A DNA stretch of 60,651 bases from Trichormus sp. M33_DOE_039 (lineage in GTDB: Bacteria; Cyanobacteriota; Cyanobacteriia; Cyanobacteriales; Nostocaceae). The DNA is taken from positions 1-60,651 of the forward strand of contig DVDT01000083.1 of NCBI GenBank assembly GCA_015296085.1, in the 5' to 3' direction. The notes beneath the pieces are model-generated. The model made no database searches, was not told the origin of the DNA, and saw nothing but the letters and a program-made list of their open reading frames with translations. Made by a program: the position numbers and the translations under genes. Shown here piece by piece: positions 8,688 to 18,058 of this stretch. The stretch's first letter is position 1. Each line of letters starts with the position of its first letter.

Positions 8688-9671
8688 CTAGCTAGCAACG
8701 TACTCTTTGACATTAGCTCGACGGCGACGAAGATGAGCTAAGGCTTGATGTTCTAGCTGACGGACGCGTTCACGACTGAGGTTTAATCGTTCACCGACTT
8801 TTGCTAGAGACATTTCGTTACCATCCTCTAATCCAAAGCGGAGTGCTAACACTTCTCGCTGTTGGGGAGTAAGTTCAGCTAACAAGTTATTCAAGTCTTG
8901 GCGCAAGAACTCTTGAGTAGTGTAATACTCTGGTGATGGGCCATCATCTTCGAGCATTTCTTGCAGTTCTGTATCTTGGTTGTCGCCTACGCGCACATCC
9001 AACGAAACTGGCTGACGCGCCATGTTCAGATACTCACGAATCTGAGCAGGTTCTAGTTCTAGTTCTTTGGCGATTTCCACAGGAGTTGGCGATCGCCCCA
9101 AGCTTTGAGCTAGTTCGCGCTGTACTTTTTTGATTTTGTTCAGCTTCTCGGTAATGTGAATGGGTAGGCGAATTGTGCGTCCTTGTTGAGCGATCGCACG
9201 GGTAATAGCTTGGCGAATCCACCAGTAAGCGTAAGTGGAGAATTTATATCCCCGCATGGGATCGAATTTCTCTACACCTCTTTCTAATCCTAGAGTTCCC
9301 TCCTGGATTAGATCCAAAAACTCCATGTTGCGTTTCTGGTATTTTTTGGCGATCGCTACTACTAAACGTAGGTTCGCTTCAATCATCTTTTGCTTGGCGC
9401 GTTTACCTTGAGCTACGGTCTGTTTCACCTCGGTTTCAGATTGGTGAACATGATCCGCCCATTCGGGTAAACTTGGTTCGCGCTCTAACTTCTTCGCTAA
9501 AGCATCTTTAGCGTCCAGAAGTGACATCATTTGTTGCACCTGCTTCCCGTAAACAATCTCCTGCTCACGGGTAAGCAAGGGAACTCGACCAATTTCTCGC
9601 AGATAGGTTCGCACCATATCAGCCGTGAATTTGGCGTTCAGGTCTTCGTTGTGGGTGTTAACAGTAGGCAT
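8688..9671 (-). CDS. Group 2 RNA polymerase sigma factor (SigB/SigD type)
   Basis: 327 residues, the usual size for cyanobacterial non-essential sigma-70 factors. Region 1.2 is DMVRTYLREIGRVPLLT. Region 2 has IAKKYQKRNMEFLDLIQEG, GYKFSTYAYWWIRQAITRAI (2.3-2.4), and TIRLPIHI. Region 4.2 has SLAKVGERLNLSRERVRQLE. There is no long acidic N-terminal extension, so it is not the principal SigA. Group 2 factors redirect polymerase under carbon, nitrogen, light or stress shifts. Which paralogue (SigB, SigD or SigE group) cannot be fixed by eye. The gene is monocistronic with its own terminator. Confidence 0.92.
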   Translation of the reverse strand: MPTVNTHNEDLNAKFTADMVRTYLREIGRVPLLTREQEIVYGKQVQQMMSLLDAKDALAKKLEREPSLPEWADHVHQSETEVKQTVAQGKRAKQKMIEANLRLVVAIAKKYQKRNMEFLDLIQEGTLGLERGVEKFDPMRGYKFSTYAYWWIRQAITRAIAQQGRTIRLPIHITEKLNKIKKVQRELAQSLGRSPTPVEIAKELELEPAQIREYLNMARQPVSLDVRVGDNQDTELQEMLEDDGPSPEYYTTQEFLRQDLNNLLAELTPQQREVLALRFGLEDGNEMSLAKVGERLNLSRERVRQLEHQALAHLRRRRANVKEYVAS

Positions 9672-10258
9672 TGGTGCGTCGTCCTCTCGTCCCTAAACAC
9701 AATCAATACTTGAGCAAATACATCTAACAGGGAAAAGTAATCAAATATCACAGAACATCCGGTGCTACCAAAACTTCAACAATTGCGGATATCGATTGTT
9801 CAGAAGGCGCGTCCTTGAGATATGTTCCCCTACCTTCCCTTGATTTTTGAATTTCTGACCAACGATCTGGGCTTTTTTCAAGAATTCTTTCTCTAGTTGC
9901 GGGCAGCAACTGTTCAATCCGAAGTCAGTATGAGTTCTACTTACTTTATAGTAAAACAAATCAGGCAGATAGTAAAGTAGCCTGAAGAGGGATATATATT
10001 ATAGTGCAAAGTTGTTTGTTTTTTAAAAAAATTTGACTTCCTTGAGCAAGCTAACTATATCTATAGTGACGCGGAAATCCCGGAAGCTGTTGCCTGGAAG
10101 TGGGGAAATAACCGAACTCCGTAGGCCAAGATTATGGAGGGAAGTTACGAACAAGAGATTTTAGGAATTAGCTTTTGGCGATTGTAGTTAATAAATTTTG
10201 CGGGTAACAGGTGACAGCTGACAGGTTACAGGTGAGAAGAGCTATTGACTATTGAATC
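9672..10258. other. Intergenic region upstream of the sigma gene
   Basis: 587 bp with no convincing coding frame (a 64-residue minus-strand frame at 9765-9959 has no RBS or recognisable features). It must contain the sigma gene promoter, and a long 5' leader is possible. A GC-richer patch at about 10070-10135 with GCCTGG/CCTACGG-like complementary pieces stands out but was not resolved into a structure. Confidence 0.4.
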
Positions 10259-11998
10259 TCAAAAACCTAAATCAGCTTTGGCTAGTTCAGCGGCCGCGAA
10301 TACCTCTGCGTCTGGTTTTTCTTCCCAAGCTGGATCGCCTATTTCAGCGTAGAAAGCGGAATCGTAAGGACGGGTTCGTACTACCACAGGCATGGGGACG
10401 GCGTGACCTAAGATTAAAGCTTGTTGTTTAGAATCTAACTTGGCTAGGACAGACCTTAAACCGCCAGCACCAGAAACACCTGTAAAGATTGCGTCAATGT
10501 CTTTTTCATCATTGAGCAAAGCGGTGATGCGAGTGCCAATTTGTGACATAACTTCATTATCTATGCCAGAGGGTCGTTGATCAACTACTAATAGTGTGAC
10601 GAAATATTTACGCAGTTCGCGGGCGATCGTCCCGAAGATGGTACTTTGAACTATTGCTGGGTCTAAGAAGCGGTGAGCTTCTTCAATCGTAATCATTAAT
10701 GGTGTGGGGCGATCGCTAGGATTTTTACTTTGCAAGAATTTATCAGCCTTTTTGACGTAATGCTCATGAATTCGTCTGGTGATCATATTCGTCACCAACA
10801 TATAAGAGAGCATATTCGACTGAGAACCAAATTCTACCACTACATTTTTCCCAGCCTCTAGGGATTGTAAGATTTTATTAATATAGTTTTGGGGACATAC
10901 CGCCCGCATATATTTAAGACTATCTAAACGCAGCAATTTACGCTGCAACGCCATAATAGAACCTTTATGTCCTCGCTTCTCATCGCAAAACATCTCAATT
11001 TCTTCGTTAGTCATGTTTAGCAATTGGACAATCCAAGATTTGCCGAACTCACTATATAAGATGTTGGCGTTATCTAAGGCTGCTTCCGATAAGCCTAAAT
11101 CCCGACTACATAATTTAATATCTTCAACTTCGATTTGCTCATAACTCAAATAGAGTTCTTGGGAATCGCGCACACCCCGACGTTTAGTAGATTCGGGATC
11201 AAGGGTATAAACTTCAACTCTACCGGGGAACAGCTGCTTCAGTCCCTTGACAGTGTTAACGTTTTTACCTTCTGCTACCGCCTCCCAACCATATTCGGAG
11301 TGCATATCAAAAATCAAATTGACAGCAGCATTTTTACGAATTACACCTGCTAAGAGTAAGCGTGTGAGAAAGGATTTACCTGTACCTGATTTACCAAACA
11401 CCCCATTGCTACGTTCTACGAAACGGTTTAAATCGATACAGACAGGAACATCCATATCCAGCGGTTTACCGATGGAAAAGTTGCGCCGTTGAGGATCATC
11501 TTCCCAACCAAATACCCGGCGAAAATCTTCAACGCTAGCTTCGTAAACTTGACTGAAGTGACTGGGGATAGTTTTCACGGGGAGTAATTCCATCGTGGTA
11601 CTAGTTTGGGGTTGGAAGGAAGCCAAATTAGTAGAAGATGGAACAAAGGGGTTGACAGATTTACCATCTGTGGGAGAAAAAGACTCTTCAGCTTCCGGGG
11701 TAAACATTAACATCGGTGCGAGATTAATCGTCCCGTATGTACCACTACCAGCCAATACATCCCGTAAAAAAGTGTCCTCCCAACTGGGGGGATTAGCAAT
11801 AATACGAGCGTTAGCTGCGCCTAATGCTACATCTGTGAGCATACAAAAAAAGCGCGATCGCATCCCTTGCACGACTAAAAATTTACCAACCCGCATATCC
11901 TCAACGGAAATATCGGGGTGTAATCGCACTTCTAAACCCCCAGTCAGAGAACCTTGAATTACTGAACCTAATGGTTTTTGTGAATTGTCATTAGTCAT
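10259..11998 (-). CDS. HerA-like ATP-binding protein
   Basis: 579 residues. The N-terminal part resembles the HAS barrel (GSVIQGSLTGGLEVRL, VGKFLVVQG). The P-loop GVFGKSGTGKSFLTRLLLAG lies near 197-216, and the Walker B segment LMITIEEAHRF near 430-440 is followed by LLVVDQRPSGID. This layout is that of HerA/FtsK-superfamily hexameric DNA translocases. Cyanobacterial members are widespread; substrate and partners are unknown, and no NurA-like nuclease is adjacent. The ATG at 11998 is embedded in an ATGACTA tandem repeat, so the first few residues may be recent. Confidence 0.8.
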   Translation of the reverse strand: MTNDNSQKPLGSVIQGSLTGGLEVRLHPDISVEDMRVGKFLVVQGMRSRFFCMLTDVALGAANARIIANPPSWEDTFLRDVLAGSGTYGTINLAPMLMFTPEAEESFSPTDGKSVNPFVPSSTNLASFQPQTSTTMELLPVKTIPSHFSQVYEASVEDFRRVFGWEDDPQRRNFSIGKPLDMDVPVCIDLNRFVERSNGVFGKSGTGKSFLTRLLLAGVIRKNAAVNLIFDMHSEYGWEAVAEGKNVNTVKGLKQLFPGRVEVYTLDPESTKRRGVRDSQELYLSYEQIEVEDIKLCSRDLGLSEAALDNANILYSEFGKSWIVQLLNMTNEEIEMFCDEKRGHKGSIMALQRKLLRLDSLKYMRAVCPQNYINKILQSLEAGKNVVVEFGSQSNMLSYMLVTNMITRRIHEHYVKKADKFLQSKNPSDRPTPLMITIEEAHRFLDPAIVQSTIFGTIARELRKYFVTLLVVDQRPSGIDNEVMSQIGTRITALLNDEKDIDAIFTGVSGAGGLRSVLAKLDSKQQALILGHAVPMPVVVRTRPYDSAFYAEIGDPAWEEKPDAEVFAAAELAKADLGF

Positions 11999-12028
11999 TA
12001 GTCATAAGTCATTAGTTTTTCTCTCTTT

Positions 12029-12060
12029 CCCCTAAACCCCTAAACCCCTAAACCCCTAAA
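12029..12060. repeat. CCCCTAAA octamer tandem repeat
   Basis: Four perfect CCCCTAAA units in the gap between the HerA-like and GST genes. Related octamers (GGGTGTAA, CCCCTATA, CCCTACAC) recur near 28150, 31255, 31325, 37980 and 53680. Confidence 0.85.
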
Positions 12061-12074
12061 CCCTTACACCCCCA

Positions 12075-12866
12075 TTACTCAATCTGAATAGTCGTTGGCG
12101 CAGAACCACTTGGAGGTACACCGATTAATGGTTTGCGGAATTGAGAGTAGATGCGATCGCGCCAAGCGAAAAAGGCGGCATAATCAGGGTTATCAGCTAT
12201 ACCGGGTACGCCTTTACCCCTAACGCTTTCTGGTAACTCTAGGTAAGCTCCTTCGGGGAATTTTAACAGTATAGATAAACCTGCGACTGCTAAATCAGCT
12301 AAAGTGGGTTCATCGCCTGTGAGGTAGGGACTATCGGCTAACAGCAGGGTGAGTGCTTCTAGGTCTTGTTTCAAATCTGCGATCGCAGATTTGATCACAT
12401 CTGGGGTATATCCTACACCAAACCCCAACACTGTGAGAAAATCACCAGGCACACCTTCTACTAAAGTTTTCAGCACATCCGGTGTAGATGTTGGTAATAA
12501 AGACTTACGGAAATTTTGGTCTTGACTGATAGCGGAAAATAAAGCTTTTCTTCCCTTGATACCTATAGACTCATCAGCCCATTCTTCCATTAATAAAGTT
12601 AAACCTCGTTGTTTGGGGTCTTTTGGTATTAAAGGGCGATCGGGATATTCTAAGTCTAAATACTTAGCTATTTCTGTAGAATCAGCAATATATCTATTAC
12701 CATCCTTTAGCACAGGTACTTGTCTTTGACCAGTTAACCTAAATAGCTCTACTTGACCAATCCCAGGTGTCACTTCGATTTTGCGGTAGTCTAACCCTTT
12801 ATAGTCTAGAATCAGCCGCACTTTTTCCGAGTACTGAGATAGTTCCCATTGGTATAATTCCAACAT
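12075..12866 (-). CDS. Glutathione S-transferase family protein
   Basis: 263 residues. The thioredoxin-like N-domain starts LELYQWELSQYSEKVRLILD and has the cis-Pro segment RQVPVLKDG and the glutathione-binding ADSTEIAKYL. The C-terminal helical domain contains YLTGDEPTLADLAVAGL. The N-terminal catalytic position is a Ser-type motif (SQYSEK) rather than a Cys. The substrate is unknown. It stands alone between repeat-rich spacers. Confidence 0.85.
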   Translation of the reverse strand: MLELYQWELSQYSEKVRLILDYKGLDYRKIEVTPGIGQVELFRLTGQRQVPVLKDGNRYIADSTEIAKYLDLEYPDRPLIPKDPKQRGLTLLMEEWADESIGIKGRKALFSAISQDQNFRKSLLPTSTPDVLKTLVEGVPGDFLTVLGFGVGYTPDVIKSAIADLKQDLEALTLLLADSPYLTGDEPTLADLAVAGLSILLKFPEGAYLELPESVRGKGVPGIADNPDYAAFFAWRDRIYSQFRKPLIGVPPSGSAPTTIQIE

Positions 12867-13409
12867 ATTATATTCCTAGTAACTAATGAGTTGATTAACT
12901 TCCTAATTGTATCTTTAGTTCAAGTAAATTTCCTGAGCAAAAAATTAATTTACTACTGACTTTATTCACTCCAAAAAACTGTTTTTGGTCGTTTTTACTA
13001 TTCAAGTAATGTAGACCAAAATTGATTTTATTTATTGGTGATAACAACAATATTCTATAGAGCTTTAGTTAAATTAGCACACTTAAATCAGATTTGCTAT
13101 AATTCGAGAACGCCAGTAAATTACAATACATAACACTGAATTATTCAGTGATGATTTGTGGGTCTTCTACCATTTACAAATAAGCGTCAAAAGAAAGATT
13201 TGTACAGGGCTACAAGGTTTTATCCCCTACAGATTCCTGATGTATCACCAAAATTTTTTTGACCTGGTTTAGGCCGGCGTTGTGGTCAGATTAAAAGGTG
13301 GTTAGCCATTGTTTAAGCAAAAATCCTACTACCATAGTTAGATTTTATTGGTAGTAAGATGCTATAAGTCTTTAATGTCAACGCTGTAAAAATAGAACAA
13401 AAAAAATTT
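12867..13409. other. Divergent intergenic region
   Basis: 543 bp between the minus-strand GST and plus-strand FAS1 genes; it should hold both promoters. A TATAAT hexamer lies at 13098-13103, though its distance from the FAS1 start makes a long leader necessary. An 8-bp inverted repeat TACTACCA/TGGTAGTA (13327-13334 and 13349-13356) lies about 55 bp before the FAS1 ATG and could be an operator. No coding frame is apparent. Confidence 0.45.
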
Positions 13410-14234
13410 ATGAAGGTCAATTACAGCAAACTGCTGACTAATTTTGCTAGTGTGGTGAGTCTAGCCGGTGTTAGTCTCCTGATTTCCCTGCCATCTGGAG
13501 CAAAAGAGGTATTAAATCCCAATCCGACAATTTTTCAGGAAGCTCCCTATAATCGAAGTCAACGCCTTCAGATTAACGCTCAATCTACCCCTAATGATGC
13601 CCTAGCGGTCACCAAGGGTAACGACAAAAAACAGGTATCGCAAACCCCTGGAAGTGGTCGGGTCAATCCCAGACCCAGTATATTTAATGAGCCTCCCTAT
13701 AACCGTGGCAGTCGTACCACACCAGCTGAAGTTACACCTCCCCCAGCTACCAAACCAAGCGCACCTGAAACAGAAGTACCCAGTACTGAAACACCAAATG
13801 CAACAACTGATACTCAAAGCCGAACTTTGTTAGCATTAGCAGAGTCTAACAGTTCTTTTACAGTGTTAACTAAAGCTATCAAAGCGGCCGGACTGACAGA
13901 AGTTCTGCAAGGCAAAGATAACTTAACAGTATTTGCACCTACTGATGCTGCTTTTGCTAAATTGCCCCAAGATGCTTTAGCAGAATTGTTGAAGCCCGAA
14001 AATAAGGAAGTATTAGTCAAGCTGTTGACTTATCATGTTGTTGCAGGTACTGTTTTATCCACTGATTTAAAATCTGGTGAAGTCAAAAGTGTTGAAGGTG
14101 GTGCAATCAACGTCAAAGTAGACCCCCAAACGGGTGTGGCTGTCAATGACGCTAAAGTAGTGCAGGCTGATATCAAAGCTAGTAACGGTGTCATCCATGC
14201 TATTGATAATGTAATATTACCTCCCGATTTGTAG
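13410..14234 (+). CDS. Secreted FAS1 (fasciclin) domain protein
   Basis: 274 residues. A signal peptide spans about residues 1-31 (hydrophobic LLTNFASVVSLAGVSLLISL, then SGAKE). The next part carries a duplicated motif, NPNPTIFQEAPYNRSQR and NPRPSIFNEPPYNRGSR, then a Pro/Thr-rich linker. One FAS1 domain fills residues 135-274 with the H1 box LTVFAPTDAAFAKLP and the H2 box VIHAIDNVILP. FAS1 domains mediate adhesion. A cytosolic-looking paralogue without signal peptide lies at 35637. It has its own strong terminator. Confidence 0.88.
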   Translation: MKVNYSKLLTNFASVVSLAGVSLLISLPSGAKEVLNPNPTIFQEAPYNRSQRLQINAQSTPNDALAVTKGNDKKQVSQTPGSGRVNPRPSIFNEPPYNRGSRTTPAEVTPPPATKPSAPETEVPSTETPNATTDTQSRTLLALAESNSSFTVLTKAIKAAGLTEVLQGKDNLTVFAPTDAAFAKLPQDALAELLKPENKEVLVKLLTYHVVAGTVLSTDLKSGEVKSVEGGAINVKVDPQTGVAVNDAKVVQADIKASNGVIHAIDNVILPPDL

Positions 14235-14283
14235 GATGATTACATAGCTCAAATTACTAGCATGTAATCCAAATTGAAATAAT

Positions 14284-14320
14284 AAAAGCCTCATTCAAGG
14301 TCATCTTGAATGAGGCTTTT
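14284..14320 (+). terminator. Strong intrinsic terminator after the FAS1 gene
   Basis: Perfect 16-bp stem AAAAGCCTCATTCAAG / CTTGAATGAGGCTTTT around a 5-base loop, with the A and T tracts making it able to work in both directions. It ends transcription 50 bp after the FAS1 stop. Confidence 0.88.
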
Positions 14321-14480
14321 GTATTACAGAAAGTAGAAATCATCAACTCTGGATGCAACTCAAAAAACCCTGTCTTTGAGTATTTTTAGGTTGGTTACGG
14401 CTAATTTTGCCTATCTCTAATGCTCAAATTCTTACATAGCCATAACGCACCCTATGGAAATATTGAATACAAATATGTAA

Positions 14481-14639
14481 TTATTTCTTCGCAATTACCC
14501 ACACTGCATGAATAATTCCGGGAATATAACCCAAAAATGTCAACAAAATATTAATCCAAAAATCCTTACCTATCCCAACTTGTAAAAATACTCCCAAAGG
14601 TGGGAAGAAAATCGCGCATAGAATTCGCACTAAATCCAT
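14481..14639 (-). CDS. YqaE/Pmp3 family small membrane protein
   Basis: 52 residues from the ATG at 14639, which has GGGAG at good spacing; an upstream in-frame ATG would add eight unlikely residues. Two hydrophobic segments surround the family motif FFPPLGVFLQVGIGKDFWIN, and the end YIPGIIHAVWVI is typical. Pmp3/PMP-like proteolipids affect membrane potential and salt or cold tolerance in other organisms. It is monocistronic. Confidence 0.9.
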   Translation of the reverse strand: MDLVRILCAIFFPPLGVFLQVGIGKDFWINILLTFLGYIPGIIHAVWVIAKK

Positions 14640-14889
14640 CTCAAACTCCCTGTGAAGATACACTAATTAGATATCTACTGCCCTTTGATAACTACTAGAT
14701 AAGGTCTTCCGATTCCTGAATTTTGACTTTTGAATTTTGTAGTTTCTTTCCCGTAGGTATTTTAGCCGTTATCAAAGCAGACCATTACAGCATTGTGGAA
14801 ATCAAACCACTATCTAAAGTATGTCAAAAGATGGGGATATCGGAATTCTTTCTTTTACTTTTTGCCCTTTATCTTTTACTTTCCTTAGA

Positions 14890-15237
14890 CTAGCCACCGC
14901 TGATTTTGGCTTTATAACCCAAATTAATCAAAATTTCCAAAATTTTCTGTTTATGGTCGCCTTGAATTTCAATTTCATTATCTTTGACTGTACCACCTGT
15001 GCCGCACTGAGTTTTTAACTTCTTCACTAAATCTGCCAATGTTTCTGGTTTGGTTTGAAACCCAGTAATGACCGTCACTGTTTTCCCTTTACGCCCTGCG
15101 CGGGTAGCTTGCACTCTCACATTTTGTTGATTTGGAGGTAGTTCTGGTGTTGGTCGTTCTGTTGCAGCTGGGTTATCGTTGCCAAATTCGCGGTAGACGT
15201 ATTGCTTTTTGGAAGAGTTGGAATTGGAAGAAGACAT
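14890..15237 (-). CDS. SUI1/YciH family translation factor-like protein
   Basis: 115 residues. The Ser/Asn-rich N-terminus is followed by the eIF1/SUI1 fold: RVQATRAGRKGKTVTVITGF, LVKKLKTQCGTGGTVKDN and IEIQGDHKQKILEILINLGY. Bacterial YciH-type proteins bind the small ribosomal subunit and may affect start-site fidelity under stress. It stands alone on the minus strand, divergent from trpB. Confidence 0.9.
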   Translation of the reverse strand: MSSSNSNSSKKQYVYREFGNDNPAATERPTPELPPNQQNVRVQATRAGRKGKTVTVITGFQTKPETLADLVKKLKTQCGTGGTVKDNEIEIQGDHKQKILEILINLGYKAKISGG

Positions 15238-15459
15238 AAAATTTTGAGGGGAAAATATTTGAGCGGCAATAGCAGGTGTATGTAGTAATCAAATTCTAGA
15301 CTAACATCACAATCTCAGAGTGAGACAGGCTATGCCCTGCCTTTCCTGCGGAACGCTTTGAGAACAGCTAACGCTAATATCAAAAGCCCGTTAGTATGTT
15401 TTCTCTGATTCAGACTTTCAATATAATAATGAAGCTATCTCATCACAAAAGTAATTTCC

Positions 15460-16701
15460 GTGACTACCACTCCCCTTTCTCCAAGTTCTCCCTCTACTGC
15501 TTCAGTTCCCGATACACAAGGACGCTTTGGACGCTTTGGCGGTAAGTACGTCCCGGAAACATTAATGCCTGCTTTAGCGGAATTAGAAGCAGCTTATCAG
15601 CAATATCGCCAAGACCCCAGTTTTCAAGCGGAACTCCAACAACTACTCAAAGACTATGTAGGACGCGCTACACCGTTATATTTTGCCGAACGTCTGACGA
15701 CTCATTATGCTAGACCAGATGGTACAGGGCCGCAAATTTATTTGAAGCGAGAAGACTTAAATCATACTGGCGCGCACAAAATTAATAATGCTATAGGTCA
15801 AGTTTTGTTAGCCAAGCGTATGGGTAAGCAGCGCATCATCGCGGAAACAGGTGCAGGACAGCATGGTGTTGCTACTGCTACAGTTTGCGCTCGTTTTGGC
15901 TTGGAATGTGTAATTTATATGGGCGTTCACGATATGGAACGTCAATCTTTAAATGTATTTAGAATGCGGTTGATGGGTGCAGAAGTGCGTCCTGTTGCAG
16001 CCGGTACAGGTACTCTCAAGGATGCTACCTCTGAGGCTATCCGCGATTGGGTGACAAATGTGGAAACCACACACTACATCTTAGGTTCGGTAGCTGGCCC
16101 CCACCCTTACCCAATGATGGTGCGTGATTTTCATGCAGTCATCGGTCAAGAAACTCGCGCTCAAGCTTTAGAAAAGTGGGGCGGTTTACCTGACATCCTT
16201 ATGGCTTGTGTGGGTGGTGGTTCTAATGCAATGGGACTATTTCACGAGTTCGTCAATGAGACATCCGTCAGGTTGATAGGAGTAGAAGCAGCTGGAGAAG
16301 GTGTCAATACAGAAAAACACGCTGCTACCTTGACAAAAGGAAGAGTCGGTGTATTGCATGGAGCAATGAGTTACTTGTTGCAAGATGAAGATGGACAAGT
16401 AACTGAAGCACACTCAATTAGCGCAGGTTTAGATTATCCTGGTGTCGGCCCAGAACACAGCTATTTAAAGGATCTGGGTCGCGCTGAATACTATAGTGTC
16501 ACTGATGCCGAAGCTTTGGAAGCATTTCAAAGGCTGTCTAAGCTGGAAGGAATTATACCAGCCCTGGAAACTTCCCATGCGATCGCCTATTTAGAAACCC
16601 TGTGTCCTCAACTCAGCGGTAGTCCTCGAATTATCATTAACTGCTCTGGACGTGGTGATAAGGATGTACAAACTGTAGCCAAGTTTCTTAATCCTGCATA
16701 A
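15460..16701 (+). CDS. trpB: Tryptophan synthase beta chain
   Basis: 413 residues from a GTG at 15460. [20 protein letters not shown] opens the conserved core. The PLP lysine lies in [10 protein letters not shown], the phosphate-binding loop is GGGSNAMG, and the end has [10 protein letters not shown]. The enzyme joins indole and serine to make tryptophan with TrpA, which is not adjacent, as is usual in cyanobacteria with dispersed trp genes. A terminator follows directly. Confidence 0.96.
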   Translation: MTTTPLSPSSPSTASVPDTQGRFGRFGGKYVPETLMPALAELEAAYQQYRQDPSFQAELQQLLKDYVGRATPLYFAERLTTHYARPDGTGPQIYLKREDLNHTGAHKINNAIGQVLLAKRMGKQRIIAETGAGQHGVATATVCARFGLECVIYMGVHDMERQSLNVFRMRLMGAEVRPVAAGTGTLKDATSEAIRDWVTNVETTHYILGSVAGPHPYPMMVRDFHAVIGQETRAQALEKWGGLPDILMACVGGGSNAMGLFHEFVNETSVRLIGVEAAGEGVNTEKHAATLTKGRVGVLHGAMSYLLQDEDGQVTEAHSISAGLDYPGVGPEHSYLKDLGRAEYYSVTDAEALEAFQRLSKLEGIIPALETSHAIAYLETLCPQLSGSPRIIINCSGRGDKDVQTVAKFLNPA

Positions 16702-16730
16702 ATAAAGCATGGGTTATAGGTCATTGATTG

Positions 16731-16762
16731 AGCATGGGAGCGAAATCTCCCCTGCTTTTTCA
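16731..16762 (+). terminator. Intrinsic terminator of trpB
   Basis: Stem AGCATGGGAG / CTCCCCTGCT with one mismatch, loop CGAAAT, then a T-run. It lies 30 bp after the trpB stop. Confidence 0.75.
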
Positions 16763-16987
16763 TTTTTTTCCCCACACCCCAGTTCAAGTATTTTTAAATA
16801 AATTCATCGTGGGTAAGCGTGAATATTGGCGATCGCGGATTCATTTTTGAAAAACTATGAATTTAAAAGTGAGCAGAGAATATTCGTAGTTAGGCAACTA
16901 TAACCAAAGATATATGACCACATAGAGAGTTTGTGTAACTAATAAACGCTCTGGTTATATAGTTGCAACAACTACATGGCTTGAAAA

Positions 16988-17716
16988 ATGCTCCGAACGA
17001 CAATTTATAGTCTCGCTTTAGGCAGTTTTGTTCTCGCCAGTGGAGCGAGTGCTGTTCCCTTACAAACTCAAACTGTTGAGTCCAAGTCTTCAACTACACC
17101 CTATCTTCTAGGACAATTTTTTCCGGGACAATATAATCGTCGCGTACAATCTTTTCCTCAAAGACCTTACAATCGTCCCGGACAATCTTTTCCTCAAAGA
17201 CCTTATAATCCGGGAACATCAAATCCAGGTTCTTCTGGTGGACAATCTAACCCCAGTTCTAGCGGTGAACAATCCAATCCAGGCTCTTCTGGTGAACAGT
17301 CGAATCCCGGTTCTTCTGGTGGACAATCTAACTCTAATACTGCTTCTATAGAACAGTCAGTTTTTAACCAAATCAACGAATACAGAGCTTCCTTAAACCT
17401 ACCAGCACTAACACGTAATTCGGCTGTTGATGAACAGGCTAGAATTCATAGCCAAAACATGGCTAGTGGTAAAGTTCCATTTAGCCATCAGGGTGCTGAA
17501 CAGCGATTTAGAGCAACTGGTGTTGCTTACAAAACAGCCAATGAAAATGTTGCTTATAACCAAGATAGAGATGCAGCAACAAGTGCTGTGCAGAGTTGGT
17601 TAAAAAGTTCAGGACACCTTGCTAACATCAAGAGCAATACTAATTTGACAGGAATTGGTGTTGCAGTTAATGGACGAGGAGTAGTTTATCTAACACAGAT
17701 TTTCATGCGTTCATAA
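16988..17716 (+). CDS. Secreted CAP-domain (SCP/YkwD-type) protein
   Basis: 242 residues. A signal peptide covers about residues 1-22 (YSLALGSFVLASGASA). Two QSFPQRPYN repeats and then five or so GSSGGQSNP-like repeats make an extended low-complexity stalk. The C-terminal 125 residues are a CAP domain with FNQINEYRASLNLPAL, the metal-site-like ARIHSQNMASG and FSHQGAEQRF, and GHLANIKSNTNLTGIGVAV. YkwD-type CAP proteins are secreted and of unclear function. A shorter paralogue follows at 18059. Confidence 0.88.
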   Translation: MLRTTIYSLALGSFVLASGASAVPLQTQTVESKSSTTPYLLGQFFPGQYNRRVQSFPQRPYNRPGQSFPQRPYNPGTSNPGSSGGQSNPSSSGEQSNPGSSGEQSNPGSSGGQSNSNTASIEQSVFNQINEYRASLNLPALTRNSAVDEQARIHSQNMASGKVPFSHQGAEQRFRATGVAYKTANENVAYNQDRDAATSAVQSWLKSSGHLANIKSNTNLTGIGVAVNGRGVVYLTQIFMRS

Positions 17717-18058
17717 AAGAGACTGGGATTTGAGATTTAGGATTTTAGATTTTGGATTGAATAATTTAAAATCTAAAATCCTAAATTGAAAGACTGGGGA
17801 AGAATTGTATTTAATCTCTCCCCATTGTCTCCCTGTTAGTCTCATGCCCCACAACAAAGTTTCTAGCCTAGACTTTCTGTGTCGGAGATACTTCTCTATG
17901 AGACGCTGCGCCAACCCCAGCGAGAACGGCTCGAAATTCTCTCCATGTCTCCTCTGCACCTTGTTTCCCTATGAATATTCAAAAGTATCCTGTTATATAT
18001 TCATAGACAGAGAAGTTAGAGTATAGGTCTTAATAATATGTACACAAAGTAATTTCGC
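17717..18058. other. Spacer between the CAP genes with a dispersed inverted repeat
   Basis: 342 bp. A perfect 19-bp inverted repeat (arms 17735-17753 and 17768-17786, ATTTAGGATTTTAGATTTT and complement) could terminate the first CAP gene but lacks a T-tract. Further on, about 17860-17960 resembles the short interspersed repeats (GAGACGCTGCGCCAACCC) common in Nostoc. The promoter of the second CAP gene must lie near its end. Confidence 0.55.

Noticed and set aside
9765-9959. 64-residue minus-strand frame upstream of the sigma gene
   Set aside because: No RBS, no family features, and Lys/Phe-rich AT-driven composition.
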